Below are positions 8,028 to 16,631 of a stretch of 61,005 nucleotides of DNA, in pieces. The DNA is taken from NCBI RefSeq assembly GCF_021021415.1, contig NZ_JAINWJ010000026.1, positions 1 through 61,005 on the forward strand, in the 5' to 3' direction. Position numbers and translations under genes: made by a program. Under the pieces are notes generated by a model, which was not told where the DNA came from, ran no database searches, and was given only the letters and a program-made list of their open reading frames with translations. How positions within the stretch are numbered: the first letter of the stretch is position 1; each line of letters begins with the position of its first letter. Source of the stretch: Martelella mediterranea. GTDB lineage: Bacteria; Pseudomonadota; Alphaproteobacteria; Rhizobiales; Rhizobiaceae.

Positions 8028-8684
8028 ATGATCGGAAACCGCATCTTCCCGAACGCAACACACGCTGACCCCGCGATCATCGAAGCCTTCCGCGCCAGCG
8101 CAACGGCGATCATAAGCGACAATCTCGAACGCCTCCCCGGGGCTGTCGGGCTGCGCCCCTTCCACAAGATGGACGGCGTAATGGTGGGCACGGCCCTGAC
8201 CGTGAGGGTGCCGGCTGGCGACAACCTCCTCATTCATAAAGCGTTGGACCAGATGCAACCCGGATACGTTCTTGTCGTCGATGGCGAGGGGCATGAGAAC
8301 CGTGCTCTTGTCGGCGAAATCATGACGTCCATCGGCGCATCGCGCGGGGCCGTCGGCTTCGTCATCAACGGCTCGATCCGCGACGCCGGCGCGCTCGCGC
8401 AGAACCCGTTTCCGTGTTTCGCCCGCTCTGCCGTCCATCGCGGCCCCTACAAGAATGGTCCCGGCGAGATCAATGTTCCGGTCTCCATCGGCGACTTCGT
8501 CATCGAACCCGGCGACATTGTCGTGGGCGACGAGGACGGCGTGGTCGCCTTTCCGCAGTCCATTGCCGCCGAATTGCTGAAGGGCGTCCGCGCCCAGGAA
8601 GCGAAGGAGGCCGAGATTATGAAGAGCATTGCCGATGGCACCTATAAGGGCGCCTATGGCAAGCCGGCCGGTCCTGCTGCCTGA
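8028..8684 (+). CDS. RraA-family protein 1 (non-canonical acid position)
   Basis: 218 aa RraA/menaquinone methyltransferase-like fold. The family includes 4-hydroxy-4-methyl-2-oxoglutarate/oxaloacetate lyases. Conserved parts are the ATAIISDNLERLPGAVGLRP start, GDNLLIHKAL, GEIMTSIGASRGAVGFVING and HRGPYKNGPGEINVPV. Around the metal site it has RDAGA, so the acidic residue of the aldolase R-D-x2-E/D motif is replaced by alanine, as in E. coli RraA. Activity as an aldolase is therefore doubtful. It is translationally linked to the aminotransferase. A paralogue with an intact acid is at 11.2 kb. Confidence 0.8.
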   Translation: MIGNRIFPNATHADPAIIEAFRASATAIISDNLERLPGAVGLRPFHKMDGVMVGTALTVRVPAGDNLLIHKALDQMQPGYVLVVDGEGHENRALVGEIMTSIGASRGAVGFVINGSIRDAGALAQNPFPCFARSAVHRGPYKNGPGEINVPVSIGDFVIEPGDIVVGDEDGVVAFPQSIAAELLKGVRAQEAKEAEIMKSIADGTYKGAYGKPAGPAA

Positions 8685-8720
8685 CAGAATCCGGCATCAC
8701 CCGCCTCCCTCTGAAGGCTT

Positions 8721-8736
8721 GCGGGCTCTTGCCCGC
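8721..8736. promoter_or_regulatory. Short G+C hairpin between rraA1 and lysR
   Basis: GCGGGC-TCTT-GCCCGC forms a perfect 6-bp stem 37 bp after the rraA1 stop. There is no U-run, so it may be a weak terminator or an RNA 3' end. Confidence 0.35.
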
Positions 8737-8797
8737 GCCGGCAAAATCCGCAGAGTGTATGCCGGACCTGCAAGGCCGGCAGAGGGAGCGCGACCGC

Positions 8798-9703
8798 TTG
8801 ATTACCTTCAAACAGCTTGAAGCGATATACTGGATAACCGAACTTGGGAGCTTCGCAGCGGCTGCCGACCGCCTCAACACGACCCAGTCGGCAATCTCGA
8901 AGCGGGTGCAGGAGCTGGAACAGCAGTTCAGCGTCGAAATTTTCGACCGGTCGAAGCGCACCGCGCGCCTGACAGAGAAGGGCGCGGAAATCCTGCACTA
9001 TGCCAAGTCCCTGCTTGAGGAGCGCGACAATTTCATCGAGCGCGTCAGCTCAAACCAGGTTTTGATCCGGCACTTCCGGATCGGGGTCACGGAGCTGACC
9101 GCCATGACCTGGCTTCCCCAACTCGTGAAGGAAATCAAGACAGAATATCCGCGCGTCAGCATCGAACCGGAGGTCGAACTCAGCGCGACGCTTTTCGACC
9201 GCCTGATGGACGATACGATCGACCTGATCGTCATTCCCGACGTCTTCAACGATTCGCGCTGCGTCGTGACGCCGCTGAAGGCCGTGGAGAATGCCTGGAT
9301 GTGCGTGCCGGAACTTGATCCGGGCGGGGAAACCTTGTCGCTCGAGGATCTGTCAAATTTTACCATGCTGGTTCAGGGCACCCGCTCCGGCACGGGTCTT
9401 ATCTACGGCCGCTGGCTTGCCGAGCATAATATTATCCCCTCCAAGACGATCTATTGCGAAAGCATGTTGGCGCAGATCGGTTTCACGGTTTCAGGCCTCG
9501 GCGTCAGCTATCTGCCCGTGCCGGTGACCCGGCAGCTCGTTCGGGATGGAAGGCTGAAGCACCTGGCCATGCGCGGCGATCTGCCAAACATTCGCTACGC
9601 CGTGCTGTACCGTCACGACCGTAGTTCCAGTTTCAAGAAACGCATTGCCGACATGGCGCAACAATGCTGCGACTTTCGCACCTTCTTCGCCGAATCCAGC
9701 TAG
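8798..9703 (+). CDS. LysR-family transcriptional regulator
   Basis: 301 aa from a TTG start (TTG ATT ACC TTC AAA CAG), with GGGAG about 10 bases upstream; upstream ATG codons in frame would add a non-family tail. The winged HTH covers residues 1-60 (FKQLEAIYWITELGSFAAAA then TTQSAISKRVQELEQQF), followed by a LysR effector domain. It lies downstream of the aminotransferase-rraA pair in the same direction, and probably controls that pair and possibly the TRAP operon. The effector is unknown. Confidence 0.88.
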   Translation: MITFKQLEAIYWITELGSFAAAADRLNTTQSAISKRVQELEQQFSVEIFDRSKRTARLTEKGAEILHYAKSLLEERDNFIERVSSNQVLIRHFRIGVTELTAMTWLPQLVKEIKTEYPRVSIEPEVELSATLFDRLMDDTIDLIVIPDVFNDSRCVVTPLKAVENAWMCVPELDPGGETLSLEDLSNFTMLVQGTRSGTGLIYGRWLAEHNIIPSKTIYCESMLAQIGFTVSGLGVSYLPVPVTRQLVRDGRLKHLAMRGDLPNIRYAVLYRHDRSSSFKKRIADMAQQCCDFRTFFAESS

Positions 9704-9748
9704 CCTCCAACGTGATCCATTCAGGGGCGGGACACGTGCAGTTCTAAA

Positions 9749-9865
9749 TCATAGGGCCACCGCCGTCTTCGCGCGCTTGATCGCGGTCAGAGCGACTTCT
9801 GCTTTGAAGGCGGGATCGGCTTTGCGGCGTTCTCTTCTTGCCCTTTGGTTCCGTGATCGCATCAT
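9749..9865 (-). mobile_element. IS3-family transposase orfA remnant
   Basis: A 38-codon minus-strand frame reads MMRSRNQRARRERRKADPAF and then KAEVALTAIKRAKTAVAL before a stop. The FKAEVALTAIK core is the N-terminal helix-turn-helix start of IS3-family OrfA proteins. The rest of OrfA and all of OrfB are missing; no terminal repeats were identified. Confidence 0.55.
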
Positions 9866-10260
9866 GATGACGAATGCCGCACCGAAAACCACTTATGCCG
9901 CCTCGCAAGTTTCCCTCGAGCCATTCCACCTCAAAGCGAGTGTAAATCCGGGGGCGGGTCAGCAAGACCGGAAGCACGGTGTGAGGCGGCCTTAGCTAAG
10001 GTGTTGCGGACCGCGTGGAGATGCAATCGCCATCTGCCGCAAACACCGAGAAATTGTGAGGAATACCCATGTCCGTAATGAAGGTAATAGACGTCCCCCA
10101 TCTTGGCGGGGCGAAGGTAGGGTGCCGTTTCAGCGGCGAATACACCTGAGATCGGTGAGGCCTGAAATGCGGATATAGAAATGCAAAATAAAAACATTAT
10201 AAGTGATCACTGGGAATAAAACCTCAAAAAACTCCGACATTCAGATTTTTCAGTTGCATT

Positions 10261-10278
10261 TTGTATCCAAAAATGGAT
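10261..10278. promoter_or_regulatory. Inverted repeat upstream of the DUF1932 operon
   Basis: ATCCA-AAAA-TGGAT (10265-10278) preceded by TTGT. The same TTGTATCCA occurs upstream of the GntR gene at 15861-15869. The pair of sites suggests an operator for that GntR regulator over its own gene and the operon it terminates; this is inference. Confidence 0.35.
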
Positions 10279-10303
10279 TATCTCGTTCCGAAGGGGAGAT
10301 TCC

Positions 10304-11161
10304 ATGACTGTAATTGCCGCCGCCAGCAAAATCGTCATCATCGGATATGGAGAGGTCGGCCGCGCCTTTGGCGATCAGTTGGAGAAAATGGGCGAGCGGC
10401 CTCTTTATGTCGATCCAGTCGCAGCCCCCAGGGATCCGAAGCATCAGGTCGTCCCCGCCTTGCCTGACCATATTGAACCCGGGTCGCTGGTGCTCGGCGT
10501 GTTTCCCTCCGCCGTCGCCGCCAGCGTGGCGCGCGAAGTCGCGAAGCGGGCTGGCGCTTTCACCTATGTCGACCTGTCGACTTCGCCGATGACGCTGATG
10601 CGCGACTGCGATGCTATTCTGGCGGGCACGGAGGTTGCTTTCGTCGATGGCGCCATCATGGGCTCGGTCGATCTGTCCGGCGCGGGCTCGCCGATCATTC
10701 TTTCAGGCGCTGGGGCCAAGAGCGTGTCCGCGGCGCTCAATCGTCTTGGCTTCAACACCCGCGCAATGGCCAATTCTCTCCCGGGAGAAGCCGGCGGGTT
10801 GAAGCTCCTGCGCACGCTGATGTCCAAGGGGATCGAGGCGCTGGCTGTCGAGTGCTATGCGACCGCGCAGCGCATGGGGCTTGAGGCGGAGTTGCGCGAA
10901 AACCTTGCCGATATCAGCGCACGGCCCTTTCCCAATCTGCTCGATGCGATGGTGCGGACACATGTCCTGCATGCCCCGCGACGCGAGCATGAGGTCGAGG
11001 ACGCCATCGCCCAGGCGCGCAGTTTCGGGCTGCAGACGCCGGTGTCCGACGCGGTTCTAGCCGCCTATGCGAGGACATCACAGCGAATTGCGGAAGAAAG
11101 CCCCACCCCGCCGGCCAATGTAGCGGAGGCGGTGCGCTGGCTTTCCGCAGGTCTGTCGTGA
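10304..11161 (+). CDS. NAD(P)-binding 6-phosphogluconate-dehydrogenase-like protein (DUF1932)
   Basis: 285 aa. Residues 9-40 form a Rossmann start (KIVIIGYGEVGRAFGDQL). The middle has YVDLSTSPMTL and FVDGAIMGSVDLSGAGSPI, as in beta-hydroxyacid dehydrogenases. The C-terminal part (LKLLRTLMSKGIEALAVECY) matches the helical DUF1932 domain. It probably oxidises or reduces a hydroxyacid. It heads a plus-strand series with rraA2, TRAP system 2 and a LigI-like hydrolase, all likely serving one catabolic route. Start supported by AGGGGAGATTCC. Confidence 0.82.
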   Translation: MTVIAAASKIVIIGYGEVGRAFGDQLEKMGERPLYVDPVAAPRDPKHQVVPALPDHIEPGSLVLGVFPSAVAASVAREVAKRAGAFTYVDLSTSPMTLMRDCDAILAGTEVAFVDGAIMGSVDLSGAGSPIILSGAGAKSVSAALNRLGFNTRAMANSLPGEAGGLKLLRTLMSKGIEALAVECYATAQRMGLEAELRENLADISARPFPNLLDAMVRTHVLHAPRREHEVEDAIAQARSFGLQTPVSDAVLAAYARTSQRIAEESPTPPANVAEAVRWLSAGLS

Positions 11162-11240
11162 CCGGGCGTCGCTTACGCCGCCCTCTGAAAGCCCGGCGGC
11201 CGCTTCCCACACACCACCATTTGACTATCGGAGAGAAGAA

Positions 11241-11921
11241 ATGACTGCCGGCTTCAGAATTCATGCCCGCAAATCCAGGGTGGAAAGTGCGCTTGTGGAC
11301 GGGTTTGCAAGCCTTCCCGTCGCCAATGTCTCGGACGCGATGAACCGGATGACCGCCGCCGGATCGCGGTTGCGTCCGTACCATGCCGAAGGGCGGATCA
11401 TGGCTGGTCCCGCGCTGACGGTAAAAACCCGTCCCGGCGACAATCTGATGGTGCACAAGGCGATCGACATGGCGGAAGAGGGCGATGTCATCGTCGTTGA
11501 CGCCGGCGGAGACCTGACCAACTCGATCATGGGTGAGATCATGGTCTATCTCGCGCAGGAAAACCGCGTGGCCGGGTTCGTGATCAACGGCGCGATCCGT
11601 GATGCCGAGGAAATCCGCGAAAGCGGCATGGCGATGTTTGCCGCCGGCGTCTCCCATCGCGGCCCCTACAAGGACGGCCCCGGCGAAATCAATGTTCCGG
11701 TTGCCATCGACGGGATGGTGATTAAGCCCGGCGACCTGATCCTCGGCGATGGCGATGGCGTGCTCTGCGTTCCGGCCGGTGAAGCGGCGGAAATCCTTGA
11801 GGCTGCGCGCGCAAAACAGGCCGCGGAGCAGAAGGAGATCGCCGCGATCCGCAACGGCACGGTCGACCGCAGCTGGGTGAATGAAATTCTGGCGAACCGC
11901 AACGTTGAATATTTCGACTGA
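11241..11921 (+). CDS. RraA-family protein 2 (aldolase-type motif intact)
   Basis: 226 aa, the same family as the 8.0 kb protein and similar throughout (ALTVKTRPGDNLMVHKAIDM, GAIRDAEEIRE, HRGPYKDGPGEINVPV). Here the R-D-x2-E motif is complete (RDAEE), as in 4-carboxy-4-hydroxy-2-oxoadipate and 4-hydroxy-4-methyl-2-oxoglutarate aldolases. Metal-dependent cleavage of a 4-hydroxy-2-oxo acid to pyruvate is therefore plausible. It sits between the DUF1932 dehydrogenase and TRAP system 2. Confidence 0.83.
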   Translation: MTAGFRIHARKSRVESALVDGFASLPVANVSDAMNRMTAAGSRLRPYHAEGRIMAGPALTVKTRPGDNLMVHKAIDMAEEGDVIVVDAGGDLTNSIMGEIMVYLAQENRVAGFVINGAIRDAEEIRESGMAMFAAGVSHRGPYKDGPGEINVPVAIDGMVIKPGDLILGDGDGVLCVPAGEAAEILEAARAKQAAEQKEIAAIRNGTVDRSWVNEILANRNVEYFD

Positions 11922-11948
11922 CAGTTAACACTCTAGGAGGAGAAAACC

Positions 11949-13055
11949 ATGGAAAAGAAAACACTGACAGCGCTTGCCGCGGCGATGACCCTGGCGCTTG
12001 CCGCCCACGGATCGGCGCAGGCCGAGGTGACCGAGGTGCAGTTGCAGGAACTGGCGAAGACCTTGCCGGAAAAGACCCAGGTCTCGGTGCTGGCGATCGA
12101 CAGCAGCACGTCGGAATGGAGCATGCTTGAGAAGCCCTTCTGGGAGGAGGTCGTGCCGCGCCTCAGCGACGGTCGGATCGACGTCAAGCTCAGCTCGATC
12201 ACCGAGCTGGGCGTGCCCGGCTCGCAGATGGTTACGCTGGTGCGCTCGGGGGTCTACGACATGGCCGATACCGTGGCATCCTATGCCAGCGAAAACATGA
12301 AGATCCTGGATGGTATGGATATTTCCGGCGTCACGCCGACGATCGAGGGCGTGCGCGCCAGCAGCGACGCCTTCATGCCGGTCATCAACGAGACCCTGTC
12401 GAAAAAGGCGGGATCGGTTGCGCTCGCAAGCTGGCCGACCACCGGGCTCGTTCTGTGGTGCGGGGCAAAGGTTGAAAGCCTCGAAGACCTGAAGGGCAAA
12501 ACCGTTCGCGTCTTCAGCGGCACGCAGGCCGATCTGATCACCGCGCTCGGCGCGACGGCGGTTTCCATGCCGTTTGCCGAGATGGCGCCGGCCCTGCAGC
12601 GCGGCGTGATTGATTGCGGCATCACCGGTACCGCCAGCGGCAATATCGCCAAGCTGCCGGAGGTCACGAAATATGTCTATGCGCTGAACACAGGTTGGGC
12701 CCCGCAGATCAGGATTGTGAATGAATACTGGTTCAACAAGCAGGCGCCCGAGGTCCAGGAATGGCTGCGCCTTGCCAGCGAATATTTCGAGCAGGAAATG
12801 GCCTGGCCGACGCAGATCCGCAACCACAATATGGGCCTGTGGTGCACGGCCGGCGACGCGCAGTGCGACGATAGCGGCGCGTTCCAGAAATATGATGCGA
12901 CCGTCACCGTTCCGACCGAGGCCGAACTGGCCGAAGTCGCAAGGCTGACGCAGGAGAAGGTGCTGCCGAATTTCGCCCGCAACTGCGGTGAGGCCTGTGT
13001 ATCGGAATGGAATGCAACGATCGGCGAGCTTGTCGGGATTGAGATGAAGCAGTAG
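11949..13055 (+). CDS. TRAP transporter substrate-binding protein (DctP family), system 2
   Basis: 368 aa, longer than the first DctP. The signal peptide runs to about residue 25 (LTALAAAMTLALAAHGSAQA). Mature motifs include FWEEVVPRLSDGRIDVKL, LKGKTVRVFSGTQADLI near residue 180, and FAEMAPALQRGVIDCGITGT. Several cysteines sit near the C-terminus (LWCTAGDAQCDD and NCGEACVSEW), which could form periplasmic disulphides. AGGAGGAG precedes the ATG. A strong hairpin separates it from dctQ2. Confidence 0.88.
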   Translation: MEKKTLTALAAAMTLALAAHGSAQAEVTEVQLQELAKTLPEKTQVSVLAIDSSTSEWSMLEKPFWEEVVPRLSDGRIDVKLSSITELGVPGSQMVTLVRSGVYDMADTVASYASENMKILDGMDISGVTPTIEGVRASSDAFMPVINETLSKKAGSVALASWPTTGLVLWCGAKVESLEDLKGKTVRVFSGTQADLITALGATAVSMPFAEMAPALQRGVIDCGITGTASGNIAKLPEVTKYVYALNTGWAPQIRIVNEYWFNKQAPEVQEWLRLASEYFEQEMAWPTQIRNHNMGLWCTAGDAQCDDSGAFQKYDATVTVPTEAELAEVARLTQEKVLPNFARNCGEACVSEWNATIGELVGIEMKQ

Positions 13056-13069
13056 AGCCGGTTGGCAAC

Positions 13070-13104
13070 GGGGTCCGGTCGGGTCAAGAGACCTGATCGG
13101 CCCC
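13070..13104 (+). promoter_or_regulatory. Intercistronic hairpin after dctP2
   Basis: GGGG-(T)-CC-GGTCGGGTC pairs with GACCTGATC-GG-CCCC around an AAGA loop. That gives about 15 base pairs with one bulged T and some G-T pairs, starting 14 bp after the dctP2 stop. TTTCCCTTTC follows. Likely mRNA stabiliser or partial terminator. Confidence 0.6.
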
Positions 13105-13131
13105 TTTCCCTTTCGGCATCGCAGCTCCGAT

Positions 13132-13722
13132 TTGTCTGAAACCGTTGACGTGGAAACGCCGCATATGACCTCCGCACCCGTTCTGAAGAAGCGCTCGCTG
13201 TTGCAACAGGTAACGACCCTGGCCTCCCGCGCCGGCGGTTATGGCCTGCTCGGCATCGCTGCGATGATTTGCGTGGATACGATCTCGCGCAAGCTGTTCA
13301 AGGTCTCGATTACCGGGTCGACCGAGATCACCGGTTTCGTTTTCGCCTTTGCCACCGGCGTTGCGATTGCGTATGCGGCGCTGTTCACCGCGCATATCCG
13401 GCTCGATGTCGTGCAACGTCTGTTGCCCACCCGCCTTCGGGGGTCGCTCGATGTGCTGGCGGCGCTGACCATGCTGATCGGCGCGGCCATCCTGAGCTGG
13501 AACGAGTGGCTTCAGCTGAAGGAGGCCCTCGAATTCGATGCGACCTCGACCTTGCTCAATATTCCGCTGGTCTATCCGCATGCGCTCTTCCTGCTCGGGC
13601 TGTTGCTTTTCACGCTGGTCTCGGCGCTCGTCCTCATCGGGCTGTTGCGCAGGTTTCCCAGGACGGTTGAGCACCCGGGCTCTGAGGGACATCAAAGCCT
13701 CGAAGACCTCGGCGACCTCTAG
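13132..13722 (+). CDS. TRAP transporter small permease (DctQ family), system 2
   Basis: 196 aa if the TTG at 13132 is used; an ATG at 13165 (MTSAPVLKK) would give 185 aa and is equally possible because neither has a clear ribosome site. Four hydrophobic segments follow, with GSTEITGFVFAFATGVAIAY and HIRLDVVQRLLP typical of DctQ. The acidic tail of the protein ends 20 bp before dctM2. Confidence 0.83.
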   Translation: MSETVDVETPHMTSAPVLKKRSLLQQVTTLASRAGGYGLLGIAAMICVDTISRKLFKVSITGSTEITGFVFAFATGVAIAYAALFTAHIRLDVVQRLLPTRLRGSLDVLAALTMLIGAAILSWNEWLQLKEALEFDATSTLLNIPLVYPHALFLLGLLLFTLVSALVLIGLLRRFPRTVEHPGSEGHQSLEDLGDL

Positions 13723-13742
13723 AAAGCCCCGGAACAAAAGCC

Positions 13743-15029
13743 ATGTCTATTCTCGGATTTATCGGCAGTCTCTTCGGCCTGATCGCGACAAGCATTCCCG
13801 TCGGGATTGTTCTTCTGTTTGCGGGTATCCTTCTCAGCCTGTTCTGGCTGCCCGTCAACATCATCTCGGTGATCGGGATCACCACCTGGGAAACGGCCAC
13901 CAACGACTTGCTGGTCGCCATTCCGCTGTTCATTCTCATGGGCGAAATCATGCTGCACAGCGGCAGCGCATCGTCCATGTACCGCGCCTTGCTGCCGTGG
14001 CTGAACCGCCTTCCAGGCGGGCTGATGCACACCAATATCGCCGCCTGCACCATGTTCGCCGCCACCTCCGGCTCCAGCGTGGCCACGGCCGCCACCGTGG
14101 GCACCATCGCCTTTCCCGAGATCGAGAAGAACGGCTACAATGAGCGGCTGTTCCTCGGTACGGTCGCTGCCGGCGGAACGCTGGGCACGCTGATCCCGCC
14201 GTCCATCAATATGATCATCTATGGCGCGATCACCCAGACCTCGATCCCGCAGCTTTATCTGGCGGGCTTCATCCCCGGCATATTGCTGGCGCTGATCTTC
14301 ATGCTGGCGGTGATTATCTGTTGCGTGTTCTTTCCGTCCTGGGGCGGGCGGAAAGAGACCTATGGCTGGGCCGAACGGCTGGGCAGCCTGCCGCAATTGC
14401 TGCCGATCTTCTTTATCTTCATCGTCGTGGTCGGTTCGATCTATGCCGGCGTCGCCACCCCGACCGAGGCCTCCGCGCTCGGCATTGCCGCTTCCCTGAT
14501 CCTCAGCGCCTTCAACGGCACGCTGTCTATCGCCATGCTCAACAAGGCGATCGAAGGCACGATGCGTTCGACGGGCATGATCATGCTGCTCCTGATTGGC
14601 GCCTATTTCCTGAACTTTGCGCTCGGCATGTCCGGCTTTATCGAGCAAATCACGGACTATATTTCCGGTCTGGCGATGCCGCCCCTGGCCGTTCTGTGCA
14701 TTATCATCGTGTTCTACATGGCGCTCGGCTGCGTACTGGACGGGATTTCGATGATCGTGCTGACGGTCCCGGTCACCGCGCCGCTCATTATCGGCCTCGG
14801 CTATGATCCAGTCTGGTTCGGCATCATCCTGATGATGGTGATCGAGGCCGGGATGATCACGCCGCCGATCGGAATCAATTGCTACGTGGTTCAGGGCCTG
14901 CGGAAATCGGGGTCGCCAAACGACGTTTTCATCGGTATCCTGCCCTTCCTCGGCGCGATCATCGCCATGATCGGCCTGATGATCGCATTCCCGCAGATTG
15001 CGCTCTGGCTGCCGGAAAGCCTGCAATGA
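13743..15029 (+). CDS. TRAP transporter large permease (DctM family), system 2
   Basis: 428 aa multi-spanning protein. It shows AIPLFILMGEIMLHSG (about 60-75), ATSGSSVATAATVGTIAFPE, GTLGTLIPPSINMIIYGAIT and MITPPIGINCYVVQGLR, all DctM family signatures. It overlaps the start of the amidohydrolase gene by 4 bp (ATGA), so transport and hydrolysis are translationally coupled. Confidence 0.92.
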   Translation: MSILGFIGSLFGLIATSIPVGIVLLFAGILLSLFWLPVNIISVIGITTWETATNDLLVAIPLFILMGEIMLHSGSASSMYRALLPWLNRLPGGLMHTNIAACTMFAATSGSSVATAATVGTIAFPEIEKNGYNERLFLGTVAAGGTLGTLIPPSINMIIYGAITQTSIPQLYLAGFIPGILLALIFMLAVIICCVFFPSWGGRKETYGWAERLGSLPQLLPIFFIFIVVVGSIYAGVATPTEASALGIAASLILSAFNGTLSIAMLNKAIEGTMRSTGMIMLLLIGAYFLNFALGMSGFIEQITDYISGLAMPPLAVLCIIIVFYMALGCVLDGISMIVLTVPVTAPLIIGLGYDPVWFGIILMMVIEAGMITPPIGINCYVVQGLRKSGSPNDVFIGILPFLGAIIAMIGLMIAFPQIALWLPESLQ

Positions 15030-15823
15030 CCACGAACACCGCTTCCGGCGCCTGGGACTGCCATTTTCATATCCTCGATGCCGCAGCGCCGGTCGTCGCC
15101 AATGCCGTCATCGCGAACCGGACTGCCAGTTGCGCCGACTATCGGGCGGCGACGGACGGGCTGGGTCTGACCCGCGGCGTGCTGGTGCAGCCTTCGCTCT
15201 ACGGCGGCGATCATACGGTCCTGCTGCGCGCGCTCGCTGAACTTGGCGCGGGCTACCGCGCGACCGGCGTGATCACGCCGGATGTCGATCGCGATGCGCT
15301 TTCAGCGTGGCACGCGGCCGGGATGAGGGGCGCGCGCTTCAATCAGGTTCAAGCCGGCGCGACGCAGATCGAAGACATGTCAAAAACCGCGGCGCTCGTC
15401 CGCGATCTCGGCTGGAGCCTTGAACTGCACCTGCCCGCCAGGGAGCTCTCCCGCCATCATGAGATGCTCGCCGATCTCGGCGTCCCGCTTGTGCTCAACC
15501 ACCTCGGCCGCTGCCGTCCCGGTCATGGCACGGATCTGGAGGCGCTCCTGCGGCTTTATGAACTGCCGCATGTCTGGGTCAAGCTTTCGGGCCCTTACCA
15601 TGAGGATGTGGACGACCTCTCCTGGGCGCATAGCCTTGATGTCGCAAAGCGGCTGATCGCCACCGATTCCTCTCGGCTCATATGGGGAAGCGACTGGCCG
15701 CATGTGACCGAGAGTAAGCCCCCGGACTTCTCGAAGCTCCTCTCTTTCATTCGCACGGCGGCCGACGATGAAACCGTCCTGCGCCGTATCATGTCGGAAA
15801 ACCCTCAGACGCTCTATCGTTGA
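15026..15823 (+). CDS. Amidohydrolase-2 family protein (LigI / galactarolactone isomerase-like)
   Basis: 265 aa TIM-barrel metal-dependent hydrolase. The metal-site strand WDCHFHILD lies at the N-terminus. It is followed by RGVLVQPS, ARFNQV, ELHLPA, LNHLGR near 165 and GSDWPHV near 230. This set is found in 2-pyrone-4,6-dicarboxylate lactonase (LigI) and D-galactarolactone isomerase. It probably opens or isomerises a lactone. Coupling to TRAP system 2 and an aldolase-type RraA protein fits a lactone to hydroxy-oxo-acid to pyruvate route; the substrate is not established. Confidence 0.8.
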   Translation: MTTNTASGAWDCHFHILDAAAPVVANAVIANRTASCADYRAATDGLGLTRGVLVQPSLYGGDHTVLLRALAELGAGYRATGVITPDVDRDALSAWHAAGMRGARFNQVQAGATQIEDMSKTAALVRDLGWSLELHLPARELSRHHEMLADLGVPLVLNHLGRCRPGHGTDLEALLRLYELPHVWVKLSGPYHEDVDDLSWAHSLDVAKRLIATDSSRLIWGSDWPHVTESKPPDFSKLLSFIRTAADDETVLRRIMSENPQTLYR

Positions 15824-15860
15824 AGCGCGAAAGGGAAGGTTTCAAGTTACGGATGACAGC

Positions 15861-15869
15861 TTGTATCCA
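15861..15869. promoter_or_regulatory. Possible operator upstream of gntR1
   Basis: TTGTATCCA, the same nonamer as at 10261-10269, lies about 95 bp before the regulator start, with a GGAT half-site 10 bp upstream. Possible autoregulatory GntR site. Confidence 0.3.
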
Positions 15870-15962
15870 TGAGACCTGCGTTCTAACCTGCCGGCGGTCG
15901 ATGGGAGACTCATCTTTTCGCGGACAAGCCTACGAGAGTTGAATGATAAGGTCAGGTGTCGC

Positions 15963-16631
15963 ATGAGCGTCAGTGACGATGTACACACGGAATTGAGGCG
16001 CCGGCTGATCGCGGGCCATTTCTCACCCGGGGAAAAACTGCGGGAAGAACATATCGCGACCGAACTGCATGTCAGCCGCACCCCCGTCCGGGCAGCACTT
16101 CAGCGGTTGATCACGGAAGGTCTGCTCGAGGCCGCGCCGAAGCGCGGGGCCGTGGTCAGCCAGTGGACCGACAATGATATCGAGGAAATCTTCGAGCTGC
16201 GCATCCTCGCGGAAGGTCTGGCCGCCGCCTGGGCGACGCGCAACATGTCGGACGCCGATATCACAAAAATGGAAGAGATGAACCGCGACATCGCTCGTGC
16301 GTTTGAAGGCAAAGCCCGTAATTTCAGGGACATCGTCCAGTCGGTGAACCATGAATTCCACATGCAGATCTACCAGGCCTGCGGCAGCGCAAGATTGCGC
16401 AATTTCGGCACCTCGCTTCTGGAATATCCCAAATTGTTGGGTGGTTTTTACATCTACTCGGATAACGAGATCCAGGAGAGCATTCAGCAGCACGAGGATA
16501 TTCTGCACGCGCTCAGGGCCCGCAACGAGCGATGGGCGCGGTCCTCGGTCACTTCCCACCTCAGTGCCGCTTTCGAACGGCTCAAACGCTCCCGCCGCAA
16601 ACCCCAGGTGACGCCAACTCCAAAAGGCTAG
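15963..16631 (+). CDS. GntR-family regulator (FadR/FCD type)
   Basis: 222 aa. The N-terminal winged helix is seen at about 5-65 (LRRRLIAGHFSPGEKLREEH and VSRTPVRAALQRLITEGLL). The FCD effector domain follows (FELRILAEGLAAAWA, then HEFHMQIYQACG with metal-type histidines, then HEDILHALRARN). An ATG 24 bp upstream (15939) is also possible. It follows the TRAP2-hydrolase operon in the same direction and is the likely local repressor, with a catabolite as ligand. Confidence 0.88.
   Translation: MSVSDDVHTELRRRLIAGHFSPGEKLREEHIATELHVSRTPVRAALQRLITEGLLEAAPKRGAVVSQWTDNDIEEIFELRILAEGLAAAWATRNMSDADITKMEEMNRDIARAFEGKARNFRDIVQSVNHEFHMQIYQACGSARLRNFGTSLLEYPKLLGGFYIYSDNEIQESIQQHEDILHALRARNERWARSSVTSHLSAAFERLKRSRRKPQVTPTPKG

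Larger units (their letters stand above)
9704..10303. other. Gene-poor region with an insertion-sequence scrap
   Basis: 600 bp without an intact gene. It holds the IS3-type orfA remnant listed separately and an unrecognised minus-strand open frame at 9931-10197. Near its right end it holds the promoter region of the DUF1932 gene with an inverted repeat. The composition drifts A+T-rich after 10,170. Confidence 0.5.

Noticed and set aside
9931-10197. Minus-strand open frame of 88 codons near 10 kb
   Set aside because: No family motif recognised, in a degraded region; not enough to call a gene.
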